From JALZUE01 sp051251725 (GTDB taxonomy: Bacteria; Pseudomonadota; Gammaproteobacteria; Enterobacterales; Alteromonadaceae): 64,000 nt of DNA. The stretch is from contig JBPOFN010000020.1 of assembly GCA_051251725.1 (NCBI GenBank), positions 13,916 through 77,915 on the forward strand. The letters run 5' to 3'. Shown here in pieces: positions 34,111 to 43,226 of the stretch (positions are counted from its first letter, which is position 1; each line of letters begins with the position of its first letter). The notes under the pieces are model-generated. The model searched no databases. It had not been told where the DNA came from and saw only the letters and a list, made by a program, of their open reading frames with translations. A program made the translations under genes and the position numbers.

Positions 34111-35112
34111 TTGAAGTACAATGATTCTATACCTCAAGCATCTAAAAAGATGGCGCTGGCTATTCAGCAGCTTGAAGAGTGGAATGTTCCCGCAAATCCG
34201 ATAAACTATGCGATCAGCTATCATTATATTATTGGTAGCCATCATCAGTTAATTAAAGATATCGATGCTTATATTAAGCTTCAAGAAAACCTTGATAGCT
34301 TTTTCTTAGAAGAACTCTACCGACAACATGTGCTTGGCCAAAATCAATTCAGAGACGATTTAGTTAATGATTTAGAAAAGGTGATGGACTCTGTGCATCG
34401 CCAATGTGATGACTCTTCTGCCTCGGTTAATAAGCTCATCAGCGGCATAAATAACAATCTGGCTGGTCTACAGTCTAAAAATAAGCCTGATATCACCCAA
34501 GCCATCTCTGCTATTTATAAAGCGGCGACTGTATTAAAAGCCCAACAACAGCAAGTTGGGCAAGAAATTGCTGAAACTCAAGCACAAACGCTGCTATTGA
34601 AAGCTGAATTAGCTGAAATCAGAAAAGAAATTTACTTAGACCCGTTAACGGGGTTACATAACCGTAAAGCATTAAATAAGCAGCTTGAGACTTGGGTGGC
34701 TGAAGATCCTGAGCAAGAAATTTCAGCGATTGTTGTTAATGTCGATCACTTTAAACAGCTCAATGATAAATTTGGCAGTTTAATTGGTAATGTTTTGTTG
34801 TCAAAAGTAGCGAAAAAAGTAACCAGTTATGTCGGTGAAAGTGGTTTGCCGGTTAGAACTGCGACTAACGAATTTTTAATTTTATTACCGGGTGTTGAAA
34901 AATATACAGCCAATGAAATAGCTGAAAAAATCCGTCAAGGGGTTGAAAAGTTACGTTTTGTTAGCAGTAAAACCGGGGTTAGATTGCCACCCATGACAAT
35001 CTCTCTCGGTGTTAATCAGTTTAAAGCCAGACAAAATGTCTTGAGCTTTTTAGCTAAAACCCGAATTTTACTGAAAAAGTTAAACCTTAAAAATCAAGTG
35101 GTATTAGTTTAG
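34111..35112 (+). CDS. Degenerate GGDEF protein downstream of a c-di-GMP riboswitch
   Basis: The 333-residue product has an N-terminal helical region (about 1-165, coiled coil near 130-170) and a GGDEF-fold domain starting DPLTGLHNRKAL. The active-site loop reads RTATNEF instead of R-x-GGDEF, and the usual C-terminal YxAKxxGRN element is replaced by FLAKTRILLKKLNL, so it is probably not a cyclase. It may instead bind GTP, c-di-GMP or a partner. The start is TTG 34111 (MKYNDSIPQA), with no good SD; ATG 34150 is an alternative. The N-terminal PANPINYAISYHYI block is shared with marine GGDEF relatives. The riboswitch links its expression to c-di-GMP. Confidence 0.82.
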   Translation: MKYNDSIPQASKKMALAIQQLEEWNVPANPINYAISYHYIIGSHHQLIKDIDAYIKLQENLDSFFLEELYRQHVLGQNQFRDDLVNDLEKVMDSVHRQCDDSSASVNKLISGINNNLAGLQSKNKPDITQAISAIYKAATVLKAQQQQVGQEIAETQAQTLLLKAELAEIRKEIYLDPLTGLHNRKALNKQLETWVAEDPEQEISAIVVNVDHFKQLNDKFGSLIGNVLLSKVAKKVTSYVGESGLPVRTATNEFLILLPGVEKYTANEIAEKIRQGVEKLRFVSSKTGVRLPPMTISLGVNQFKARQNVLSFLAKTRILLKKLNLKNQVVLV

Positions 35113-35117
35113 TAAAT

Positions 35118-35606
35118 TTAGAATGATTGTTTCAGCTCATTCTCTTCAATGTCTCTTAATATCTTTATTAACTTATCGATATTTTCTTCCGAATAAACGG
35201 CAATATTGTGTTGGCGTAACAGTTTACTAGTTACCCCCTCACCGGCAATTTTTTGTTGTTTAAAACTACCGTCATAAATTTTTTGACTGCCGCAGGAAGG
35301 GCTAGACTCTTTTAACAAAGCGAATTTTACTTGGTACTTCTGGCATAAACGCAATGCTGCATGTGCCCCTCGTTCAAAGGCATCAGTAACGTCAACACCC
35401 GACGTGGTAATAACTTTACCTTGCTGCGAGTTAAATTCAGCAGCTGGGCGCGGTGTTTGTAAACCGCCGGTTACTTCAGGGCAAATTTTTATTAACCGAT
35501 TTTCAGCCAACCATTGTTGAATTTGAGGATGAAATAAAGGTTTAAGCTCAGCGTTATACCTGACGTTATCACCAAGAAAACAAGCACTGATCAGAATTTT
35601 TTCCAT
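35118..35606 (-). CDS. DUF523 / TudS-like protein
   Basis: The 162-residue protein shows the DUF523 signature: KILISACFLGDNVRYNA with Cys9, ICPEVTGGL with Cys42 and LKESSPSCGS with Cys105. These three cysteines match the [4Fe-4S]-ligating cysteines of thiouracil desulfurase TudS. The fold is therefore likely an Fe-S cluster desulfurase or related enzyme. Its role here is unknown. It is adjacent to the diguanylate cyclase gene on the same strand, 9 bases downstream, so cotranscription is likely. Confidence 0.8.
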   Translation of the reverse strand: MEKILISACFLGDNVRYNAELKPLFHPQIQQWLAENRLIKICPEVTGGLQTPRPAAEFNSQQGKVITTSGVDVTDAFERGAHAALRLCQKYQVKFALLKESSPSCGSQKIYDGSFKQQKIAGEGVTSKLLRQHNIAVYSEENIDKLIKILRDIEENELKQSF

Positions 35607-35615
35607 TGGGGTTGT

Positions 35616-37232
35616 TTAACTTTTTAAATGATTGTTTTCTGTTGAACTGGCGTTGGTATTTGCCATAACAGTGATATCTCTGCCTTTATCTTTTGCTTTG
35701 TACAAAGCAAAGTCGGCATTCTTAATTAAGTCAGCTGAGGATACACCATGATTTGGATGAATAGCGACACCAATGGAAGTGGTGATTTTACCTAGTGGTT
35801 TATCGGCATAACTTAAGCTCAAGTTTTTCACTAAATCTCTGATTTTTTCTGCTAGTTTATAAGCATCTTGTAAGTCTGTTTCCGGACAAATAATACAAAA
35901 TTCTTCGCCACCAAAACGACATGCAATATCTTCTAAACGCAATTTGGTTTTTAACACTGAAGCAACTTGTATCAAAACATGATCGCCAGCATCGTGGCCA
36001 TAGGTGTCATTAAATAATTTGAAATTATCAATATCTATCATTAACAAGGCTAGTGACGTTTTATGACGACCAGCGCGGTTTAAGGCCTGATCAAAAGCTT
36101 CAAACATAAAGCGACGATTATATAAATCTGTCAGCGGATCTCGAATAGCTTGATCGCGAAGTTTATTTTTAATCGATAAATTGGCAAACGCAAAACTCAT
36201 TTGCTGAGTAAGGTTTTCAATTAGTTGCTGTTCACTTTCGGAAATTTCATCATGAGGCGAAATTAAATAAATAACACCCAAGTCGATATTGTTTACCTTT
36301 AATCCAGCGTAAATAATATTTTTATTAATATGTAAGTCGTTTTCTGAAACCGTGTCGATATCATTGGTGATTTTTTGTCGCCAACTGGAGATTACTGAAA
36401 CCTCATCTGACCAATTATCGCCCCAACTAATAAGTGGCTGTAGCTTTCTTTTGCTTTTTTCTTTTAGAAAGATGGCACCGCTATATTTAGGCAATAGCTT
36501 AGGGATAATATTACTAATAATCCTATCGGCATCGGTTAAACAATTTAAGCTATTTAACATGGTCGACATGGTTTGAATTAAAGTGATTTGGCGGGTTTTT
36601 AATGTGATTTTTTGCTCTTGCTGCGCTCGTACTCTTGAAACAATTTTGCTAATTAGCTGCATAGTCAGTAAACCAAATATGATCATCACCGCGATGGTGA
36701 TAAAGATAATAATACTAAAGCGCCAGCGTAAATTGATAATAGTTTGTTGGTAAATATTACTGTTAATTGCAATCCGAGCAAAATATCCAGAATCAGGATC
36801 AAACTCAGTAAAGTAAGCCATGTTCTGCTTAAGAGTTTGGCTATAACGACTTGATGAAGAAGTCATAAATTGGCGTGCTTCGATGATTTCTGGTCGATTT
36901 TTATGATTTTCGACTTTTGCTATTTGCGCTAAGCTCAGCTCAGAATCACCAAGCATATTACCATCGATGTCAAAAAAACTGACCCTGACTTGATTCGACT
37001 TTCCGATTTGGTCGGCTAATAAGTCAAACTTAGGCGCTACTGCTTTTTTGTTGTTTTTTTCTTCAATTAATTGGATTGACTTTAAAGTAAAAGAAGAAAG
37101 GGTATGGAGGCGTTCGCGAAGATTTTGAGTAAGAACATCTTTCAAATAAACTTCGATACTAAGCATACCAACGATAAATATCGCTAGCATTATTAATGTG
37201 GGTAACAGGATAACTTTATTACGTAATTTCAT
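35616..37232 (-). CDS. Membrane diguanylate cyclase with periplasmic sensor and GAF-like region
   Basis: A 538-residue protein has an N-terminal transmembrane helix, a periplasmic sensor domain (about 28-175), a second helix (IIIFITIAVMIIFGLLTM) and a GAF-like region (about 220-345). The GGDEF domain has DPLTDLYNRRFM, the RLED inhibitory-site motif and an intact CRFGGEEF loop, so it should make c-di-GMP and be product-inhibited. The signal sensed is unknown. It is followed by the DUF523 gene. Confidence 0.9.
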   Translation of the reverse strand: MKLRNKVILLPTLIMLAIFIVGMLSIEVYLKDVLTQNLRERLHTLSSFTLKSIQLIEEKNNKKAVAPKFDLLADQIGKSNQVRVSFFDIDGNMLGDSELSLAQIAKVENHKNRPEIIEARQFMTSSSSRYSQTLKQNMAYFTEFDPDSGYFARIAINSNIYQQTIINLRWRFSIIIFITIAVMIIFGLLTMQLISKIVSRVRAQQEQKITLKTRQITLIQTMSTMLNSLNCLTDADRIISNIIPKLLPKYSGAIFLKEKSKRKLQPLISWGDNWSDEVSVISSWRQKITNDIDTVSENDLHINKNIIYAGLKVNNIDLGVIYLISPHDEISESEQQLIENLTQQMSFAFANLSIKNKLRDQAIRDPLTDLYNRRFMFEAFDQALNRAGRHKTSLALLMIDIDNFKLFNDTYGHDAGDHVLIQVASVLKTKLRLEDIACRFGGEEFCIICPETDLQDAYKLAEKIRDLVKNLSLSYADKPLGKITTSIGVAIHPNHGVSSADLIKNADFALYKAKDKGRDITVMANTNASSTENNHLKS

Positions 37233-37371
37233 GCATTCAACGGCTTTTAGGCTCTTTTAGAATAACTTCCCTTGATTCAGTCACCCAGTATAGTACATTT
37301 TTTAAACATGCCAATTAAAATTGTCTAAAAGTGCGATATTTTTTAAATAACAGAATCAGTTCATTATTTGC

Positions 37372-37662
37372 TTAGGTAAATATTTTGTCAATTTCACTCA
37401 GTATGCTGATGTTGAAGGCTGTTTCAGGTTCAAACCAACAAGACTGACTATAAAAGTCGAAGTGCAAAGCTAAATTTTTTGATTGCCATTGTAATCGGTA
37501 GCTCTCTCGATCGGCGCCTTGCAGTGTTTCAATATGTTTGCAGCCGGCTAGTTTCTGGTAAATAATACTGGCCAAAGATTCGATATCTTCTTGATACCAT
37601 GGCTGAGAAAATCTTATTTCTAAGGTTTCTTCATGTAAGTAGGTATTAACTAACTGCTGCAT
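37372..37662 (-). CDS. Small conserved protein downstream of selO
   Basis: A 96-residue acidic protein with no signal peptide. It has an N-terminal LVNTYLHEETLEIRFSQPWYQED and a conserved-looking FDFYSQSCWFEPE segment. It resembles gammaproteobacterial DUF3630-type proteins, but this was judged by eye only. Its start overlaps the 3' end of selO by 13 bases, with an internal SD (GGAAA), indicating translational coupling. Confidence 0.65.
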   Translation of the reverse strand: MQQLVNTYLHEETLEIRFSQPWYQEDIESLASIIYQKLAGCKHIETLQGADRESYRLQWQSKNLALHFDFYSQSCWFEPETAFNISILSEIDKIFT

Positions 37663-39122
37663 GATATTTCCAATTTCTTACCCCAAATCGGCGGAACTTT
37701 AGCATAAGCATGCATGTTAGGTTGCTCATCATAAGGGTTAGTTAATAACTGACGTAGGGTTTCAATTTCTGAATAATCACCGGCATTTGCTGAACGAATT
37801 GCAGTTTCAGCTAAATAATTTCTTAGGATATATTTGGGATTAGCTAAATTTTGCTGTTTAATTCGTTCATCACACTTAAGCGATTGTTGCTGCAGTCGTG
37901 CGCGGTAAGTAGTTAACCATGCAGTTATTTTTTCTGGGCTGGCAAATAAAGCGATTAATGCCTGACATTGACTATTTGTGCTATCTGCAATAAATACTGA
38001 ATTTAATAACCGAAAGCTAAGGCTATAGTCGGCTTTTTGTTCTTCCATAATACCAAGTAATCGGCCTAATAAATGTTTGTCATCATCTTGCCAGCTTTCT
38101 AGCCCTAATTTTTGCTGCATTAAATGGTTATAGGTTTTGATTAGTTGTGGCTCATAATTTTCTAGCACCTGGCGAATATCATCTGGTTGCAACCAGCGAG
38201 AGAAAGTATAAGCAAGGGCATTTAAATTCCACAAACCAATGCTTGGCTGCTGCTCAAAAGCGTAGCGACCTTGATGATCTGAGTGGTTACAAATAAACCC
38301 TGACTCAAACTGATCTAAAAAGCCAAACGGCCCATAATCGATAGTCAGACCTAAGATCGACATATTGTCAGTATTCATTACCCCATGAGCAAAACCAAAA
38401 GCTTGCCATTTCGCCATTAGGCTTGCCGTACGTTCAACAATTGCCATTAGCATAGCTAAATGAGGTTGTGGTGCCCTCAAACATTCAGGATAAAGGTATT
38501 TAAGGCAATAATTAGCGAGCTGGTCTAATTCTGCTAATCTGTTGTGATGAAAAAAGAATTCAAAATGGCCAAAGCGAATATTTGACTCAGTTACTCGGGT
38601 CATAATCGCGCCTTGTTCTGCACTTTCGCGATAAACTTTGTCGTTGGTTGCCGTAATACATAATGCTCTGGTGGTTGGAATACCTAGCGCGGCAAAAGCT
38701 TCACTGGCGAGAAATTCACGAATACAAGAGCGGACTACTGCGCGACCATCAGCCATTCTTGAATATGGCGTTGGCCCAGAGCCTTTTAATTGCAGGTCAT
38801 ATTGCGTTTTCTGGTTATTGGTAATTTCACCCAGCGAAATACTGCGGCCGTCGCCAAGTTGAGGCACAAAGTGACCAAATTGATGACCGGCATAAACTTG
38901 TGCCGTATGACGCGCACCTTCGGGTAGCATTTCACCACTAAAAATTTTTATAAAATCTTCATGTTGGTCAATATTTTGAGCAAGTGATAATAATTCAGCT
39001 GTTTCTGGGCTATAGGCAATTAAAAAATTATCGCTAAATGGCGTAGTGCTGACATCTTCAAAGATAAAATCGAGCTCAGATGTAAGCGTGTTTTGAAATT
39101 GTAAAAATGGTGAAGAAGTCAT
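37650..39122 (-). CDS. selO: Protein adenylyltransferase SelO (YdiU)
   Basis: The 490-residue pseudokinase-fold protein contains YAGHQFGHFVPQLGDGRS, QLKGSGPTPYSRMADGRAVV, HGVMNTDNMSILGLTIDYGPFGFLD and the C-terminal WGKKLEISCSS, where the bacterial enzyme keeps Cys in place of the selenocysteine of the animal homologue. SelO transfers AMP from ATP to Ser, Thr or Tyr of protein substrates and is linked to redox stress. Full length by comparison with E. coli (478). Confidence 0.94.
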   Translation of the reverse strand: MTSSPFLQFQNTLTSELDFIFEDVSTTPFSDNFLIAYSPETAELLSLAQNIDQHEDFIKIFSGEMLPEGARHTAQVYAGHQFGHFVPQLGDGRSISLGEITNNQKTQYDLQLKGSGPTPYSRMADGRAVVRSCIREFLASEAFAALGIPTTRALCITATNDKVYRESAEQGAIMTRVTESNIRFGHFEFFFHHNRLAELDQLANYCLKYLYPECLRAPQPHLAMLMAIVERTASLMAKWQAFGFAHGVMNTDNMSILGLTIDYGPFGFLDQFESGFICNHSDHQGRYAFEQQPSIGLWNLNALAYTFSRWLQPDDIRQVLENYEPQLIKTYNHLMQQKLGLESWQDDDKHLLGRLLGIMEEQKADYSLSFRLLNSVFIADSTNSQCQALIALFASPEKITAWLTTYRARLQQQSLKCDERIKQQNLANPKYILRNYLAETAIRSANAGDYSEIETLRQLLTNPYDEQPNMHAYAKVPPIWGKKLEISCSS

Positions 39123-39250
39123 GCTTTAGGTAACAATAATTAGGTCTGTTAGTATGATACCAAAAAAAAAGCGACGACAGCCCAGAAGTTTTTACATATA
39201 ATCATTTTCAGCTTTTCAATTAATCAAAATAGAATAGAGGGAAAAAAGCT

Positions 39251-39550
39251 ATGAAAAAACTTAGTTTAGCAGTTGCTGCTACGGTTTTAATGGCAGCTCC
39301 TGCATTTGCTGCAGATGTTGCAGCGGGCAAGGCAAAAGCAGTAATGTGTTCTGCTTGTCATGGCGCGGCTGGTATTTCAGCAGTACCTATGTATCCAAAT
39401 TTAGCAGGGCAAAAAGAAGCTTATCTTGCTAAGCAATTAAAAGACTTTAAATCAGGCGCGCGTAAGGATCCGATCATGGCTCCTATGGCAATGGCGCTAA
39501 CAGATGCCGATGTTGCTAATATTTCTGCATATTTTGCAAGCTTAAAATAA
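39251..39550 (+). CDS. Periplasmic class I cytochrome c (c-553/c4-like)
   Basis: A signal peptide (to AFA-AD) precedes a one-haem cytochrome c domain with CSACH haem-binding motif, YPNLAGQ and the sixth-ligand methionine in DPIMAPMAMALTDAD. At about 80 mature residues, the size fits a small electron-transfer protein. A TATAAT-like -10 hexamer lies at 39197-39202 and GAGGG just before the start. A terminator follows at 39575. Confidence 0.9.
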   Translation: MKKLSLAVAATVLMAAPAFAADVAAGKAKAVMCSACHGAAGISAVPMYPNLAGQKEAYLAKQLKDFKSGARKDPIMAPMAMALTDADVANISAYFASLK

Positions 39551-39574
39551 TTTAATCTTAAGTTAAGTTTGTTT

Positions 39575-39603
39575 AAAAGCGTCATTTTTAATGGCGCTTT
39601 TTT
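39575..39603. terminator. Terminator shared by cytochrome c and recQ
   Basis: AAAAGCG-T-CATT faces AATG-G-CGCTTTTTT. The T-run serves the plus-strand gene, and the A-run on the other side could serve recQ. Confidence 0.8.
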
Positions 39604-39623
39604 GATCTTGCCGTTTGTTCATC

Positions 39624-41423
39624 TTATAAATGTTCTTGAATTAACTCTAGAAACGGTCTGCCATAACGGGCCAGTTTAGTATCACCTATACCCGCGACGG
39701 ATAACATTTCACGCTCTGATTGTGGTTGTAACCTAGCTAATTCCGATAACGTTTTATCATTAAAGACAATGTACGGAGCAATATCTTCGGCATCGGCAAT
39801 GGCTTTACGTAAGGTACGTAATTTAGCGAATAACGCTTTGTCATATTGTTTTTCAGCTTTGTTATGACGCCAATAATTGGCATTTTGTAAGCGCGGCGCG
39901 GCTAACATCACGGGTTCGGTTGCTTTAAAAATAGTACGTGAGGCTTCAGTTAAGCATAACACCGAGTCATTGGAGATATCTTGCTGTAAATAGCCAAGAT
40001 GAATCAATTGTCGAATAATCGCAAACCAATAACTCGCTGTTTTACTTTTTCCTATGCCGTAAGTGGAAACCATATGGTGACCGGCTTGAATGATCTGTGG
40101 TGTTTTTTCACCGCGCAGGACATCAATAACATGGGTGATGTCGCCTTTTTGATTAATGCGAAAAACACAAGAAAGCACTTTTTGAGCCGGTTCAGTTGCG
40201 TCAATTTGGCTCGGTGGATCCAAGCAAATATCACAGTTACCGCAAGCATCTTGAGTAAACTCGGCAAAATAATTAAGTACCACTTGGCGACGACAGGTTT
40301 GTGACTCAATAAATCCTGACATTGCTTGAAAACGCTGTAGTTCGACTTTTGTCCGCTGTTCGTTTTCACCTTCGCTGATGCGTTTTTTTATTCGGGTAAC
40401 GTCTTTTTCATCATGTAAAAATATCGCTTCGGCGTTTAAACCATCACGGCCGGCACGACCAATTTCTTGGTAATAAGACTCTAATGTTCTTGGTGGCTCA
40501 TAGTGTAAAACAAAGCGAATATTGGGTTTATTAATCCCTAAACCAAAGGCGACGGTCGCCACGACAATTTGAATATTATCTTTGGTAAATTCATCTTGGA
40601 CTCTATTTCTTAAAGCAAGATCTAAACCTGCATGATAAGCGGCAGCGTTAATGCCTTCTGCCTTTAGTGCTTCTGTGAGTTTTTCAACTCGCCAGCGGCT
40701 ATTACAATAAATAATGCCGCATTCACCTTTTTTCTGACGAATATAACCAATCGCTTGCTGTTCACCACGGTATTTTTCCGCCATGGTAAAGCGAATGTTT
40801 GGGCGATCAAAGCTGTCTAAATGGACATAAGGGTCGTGTAATTTTAGTTGTTGCAGAATATCTTTGCGCGTGGTGACATCAGCTGTCGCGGTTAGTGCCA
40901 TCACGGGAATGTGCGGGAAATTTTGTTTTAAGCAGCTCATATTGGTATAAGCGGGACGAAAATCGTGGCCCCATTGTGAAATACAATGGGCTTCATCAAC
41001 GGCAAACATACTGATTGATAAACTGGATAAGCCTTCTAAAAAATAACGGCTACTTAAACGTTCAGGCGATATATACACCAGCTTAATAGTACCATTGGCC
41101 ATTTGCTGAAAAATTTTATTTATTTCAGCCGGCTCTAATGACGAATTAATAAAAGCGGCTGGAATGCCTTGGCGAACTAAACCATCAACTTGATCTTTCA
41201 TCAAAGCTATTAGCGGTGACACTACGATAGTGATGCCAGGTAAAATGGTCGCCGGCAGTTGATAACAAAGTGATTTTCCGCCGCCTGTCGGCATTAACAC
41301 CAGACTATCTCGTGCTTCAAGGGCTGCTTGAATAACATCAAGTTGCCCTGTGCGAAATGAGGTGTAGCCAAAATAATGTTTTAAGGCTTGATGTAATGAC
41401 TCAGAAATGGAGGAAGATAACAC
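39624..41423 (-). CDS. recQ: ATP-dependent DNA helicase RecQ
   Basis: The 599-residue protein has helicase motifs LVLMPTGGGKSLCYQLPA (Walker A), DEAHCISQWGHDFRP and SFDRPNIRF...EIGRAGRDG. A RecQ-C-terminal zinc region (cysteines in CRRQVVLNYF...CGNCDICLDPP) and a C-terminal HRDC domain follow. It unwinds DNA 3'-5' in recombination and repair. The start is GTG 41423. Convergent with cytochrome c, divergent from yigI-like thioesterase. Confidence 0.95.
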   Translation of the reverse strand: MLSSSISESLHQALKHYFGYTSFRTGQLDVIQAALEARDSLVLMPTGGGKSLCYQLPATILPGITIVVSPLIALMKDQVDGLVRQGIPAAFINSSLEPAEINKIFQQMANGTIKLVYISPERLSSRYFLEGLSSLSISMFAVDEAHCISQWGHDFRPAYTNMSCLKQNFPHIPVMALTATADVTTRKDILQQLKLHDPYVHLDSFDRPNIRFTMAEKYRGEQQAIGYIRQKKGECGIIYCNSRWRVEKLTEALKAEGINAAAYHAGLDLALRNRVQDEFTKDNIQIVVATVAFGLGINKPNIRFVLHYEPPRTLESYYQEIGRAGRDGLNAEAIFLHDEKDVTRIKKRISEGENEQRTKVELQRFQAMSGFIESQTCRRQVVLNYFAEFTQDACGNCDICLDPPSQIDATEPAQKVLSCVFRINQKGDITHVIDVLRGEKTPQIIQAGHHMVSTYGIGKSKTASYWFAIIRQLIHLGYLQQDISNDSVLCLTEASRTIFKATEPVMLAAPRLQNANYWRHNKAEKQYDKALFAKLRTLRKAIADAEDIAPYIVFNDKTLSELARLQPQSEREMLSVAGIGDTKLARYGRPFLELIQEHL

Positions 41424-41546
41424 TTATAGAAACCATGGCTTTACGTTGTCGTTATTTTACCTCAGCAAGGGGTTTAGCCGTTAGTATATTTTAAAAATAG
41501 GCTATTGATGTTAAGGTGAATTAAGACGTCCGACCAGAGGTGAATT

Positions 41547-42002
41547 ATGGATTTAGCAAGTATCTATCAGCAATTAGCTGATTCGTGGACTAATCATATG
41601 CCGTTTAATCAATTACTTGGCTTTAAGATTACGCATTGTGATAAAGACAAAGCGGAAATGTATTTTGATTGGGATGACAAATTAGTCGGTAATAAATTAC
41701 AAAATATTTTACATGGTGGGGTAACCGCATCGGCACTTGACCTTGTAGGTGGTGTGGTTGCCGCGGCTAATATTATTTCGCAGCTTGATGATCACTCAAA
41801 AGAATCGTTAATTAAAAATTTAAGTAAGTTAGGAACGATAGATCTTCGCACTGATTTTTTAAGGCCCGGCCGAGGTGAAAAATTTATCGCGACAGCGCGT
41901 ATTATTCGTAGTGGCAATAAAGTCGCCGTTGCGCGCATGGAACTACATAATCAGGACGGTGTTCATATCGCCTTTGGTACGGGTACTTATATGGTTGGCT
42001 AA
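41547..42002 (+). CDS. yigI: Hotdog-fold thioesterase, YigI-like
   Basis: The 151-residue protein aligns with E. coli YigI: HMPFNQLLGFKI, ILHGGVTASALDLVGGVVAA, LGTIDLRTDFLRPGRG and the terminal TYMVG. YigI is a PaaI-type acyl-CoA thioesterase homologue reported to act on medium/long acyl-CoA. SD AGAGGTG is strong. Its pairing with recQ matches E. coli gene order. Confidence 0.9.
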   Translation: MDLASIYQQLADSWTNHMPFNQLLGFKITHCDKDKAEMYFDWDDKLVGNKLQNILHGGVTASALDLVGGVVAAANIISQLDDHSKESLIKNLSKLGTIDLRTDFLRPGRGEKFIATARIIRSGNKVAVARMELHNQDGVHIAFGTGTYMVG

Positions 42003-42090
42003 CGCTGGAATAAAAATGAGTTCTATCAATACGCTCATATGAATTTTTTAACTTAACTTTGGCCAACCATATGAGCGTGATTTTATTGCG

Positions 42091-42888
42091 TTATAACGTT
42101 TGTACAGCACCTAGTTGATCCAATATTACCGCCGGACTTGCTAAGCTATTGTCAGTTAAATATTTCGCAATAGTGGTAAATGTTGTCGTGTATATTTTGC
42201 CCTTGTGATCTCGGGTTGTCACATCATCCATAAACATGCTGCCAAGCGCTAATTTAAAAGCATTGGTTCTAACTCTTTGCGGTTTAAAATGCGCTTTGGC
42301 ATTTAATTTTAACTGTTTTGAGTCAGTGGTTTGATAAATAGCCGCATTAATCATATCTAAGGTATATTCAGTACAGTTTTGGTACTGGTTATTAAATGGG
42401 TTGGCTAACACCGAATATTTTGGATTATGTAATGTTTTATTCTGGCCACTGCTGACGATATCAATTAGCCGCTGCTGTAATTCAGCTGACGGAATAATGA
42501 TCCCTGCTTGTAAGCTGTGCGCGCCCCAGAAAAAATCAGCGGGGTAATCGGTGACTAAATCACTACGGTTTAGTTTATCAGCCTGTTGATATAAATTATG
42601 GATGGCATAACCTTTAACGGTTTCGCCATTATCCAGCGTGATTGCCGAATAAATTGCGATCGCGGTATGCGTAAATGAAATCCCTTTTGGTAAATCAGCT
42701 TTTGGTCTGCCCATACGAGCAATGATAAACGCTCGAGCTTGTTGTTTAGCGGCATACTTTTCAACACTTTTAGCAAACGTGGTAATTTCTTCTGGTTGAA
42801 ATACCGGAGCAGCTGTTTGCTGGCTACCAGCGTAGCTAGGCGTAGAAATAACCGCGCAGCATAACAAAGTGATAATTAATTTTTTCAT
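42091..42888 (-). CDS. DUF2145 exported protein
   Basis: The 265-residue protein has a signal peptide (ends ...PSYAG) and the DUF2145 pattern: ARAFIIARMGRPKADLPKGI, SFTHTAIAIYS, WGAHSLQAGIIIPS and a single conserved Cys in QNCTEYTLDMIN. The invariant His/Cys/Asp-like set suggests a papain-like or transglutaminase-like hydrolase fold, but no activity is established. The ATG overlaps the stop of the upstream small gene (TAATG), giving translational coupling. Confidence 0.8.
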   Translation of the reverse strand: MKKLIITLLCCAVISTPSYAGSQQTAAPVFQPEEITTFAKSVEKYAAKQQARAFIIARMGRPKADLPKGISFTHTAIAIYSAITLDNGETVKGYAIHNLYQQADKLNRSDLVTDYPADFFWGAHSLQAGIIIPSAELQQRLIDIVSSGQNKTLHNPKYSVLANPFNNQYQNCTEYTLDMINAAIYQTTDSKQLKLNAKAHFKPQRVRTNAFKLALGSMFMDDVTTRDHKGKIYTTTFTTIAKYLTDNSLASPAVILDQLGAVQTL

Positions 42889-43226
42889 TATTTTTTCTCC
42901 ACTGTTGTTGTCGTGGTGATCATTACTTTATTTGGCGCGGGATCGGCGGTAATGGTTATTTCGGTAATTTCAATGGGTGTGTGTCTGTGCATTTTTTTAT
43001 CTAAAGAGTCTGCGGCAGCGACACTCGCAATGCCAGCACTGCCAACAACAACTAAAGGGATTGCAACGGCCACACTGGCAACCTTAGCGGTTGTTACTAC
43101 ACTGTGCCCTGCAGCAAGTGTTGAATGTTTTACGGCTTTACCTGAGTGTTGTACAGAGTCACTGGCACAAGCTTGTGTGGTTAATGTGGTTAATGCGATA
43201 AATGTAATAGCTTTAGTGATGTTCAT
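42888..43226 (-). CDS. Small exported protein coupled to DUF2145 gene
   Basis: From ATG 43226 (SD AAGGAAGA) the product is 112 residues. It has a signal peptide (ends ...TTQACA-SD) and an Ala/Val-rich hydrophobic segment VASVAVAIPLVVVGSAGIAS, probably membrane-inserted. The C-terminus is Thr-rich (ITTTTTVEKK). No family recognised. Its stop overlaps the DUF2145 start, so they likely act together at the envelope. Confidence 0.65.
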   Translation of the reverse strand: MNITKAITFIALTTLTTQACASDSVQHSGKAVKHSTLAAGHSVVTTAKVASVAVAIPLVVVGSAGIASVAAADSLDKKMHRHTPIEITEITITADPAPNKVMITTTTTVEKK

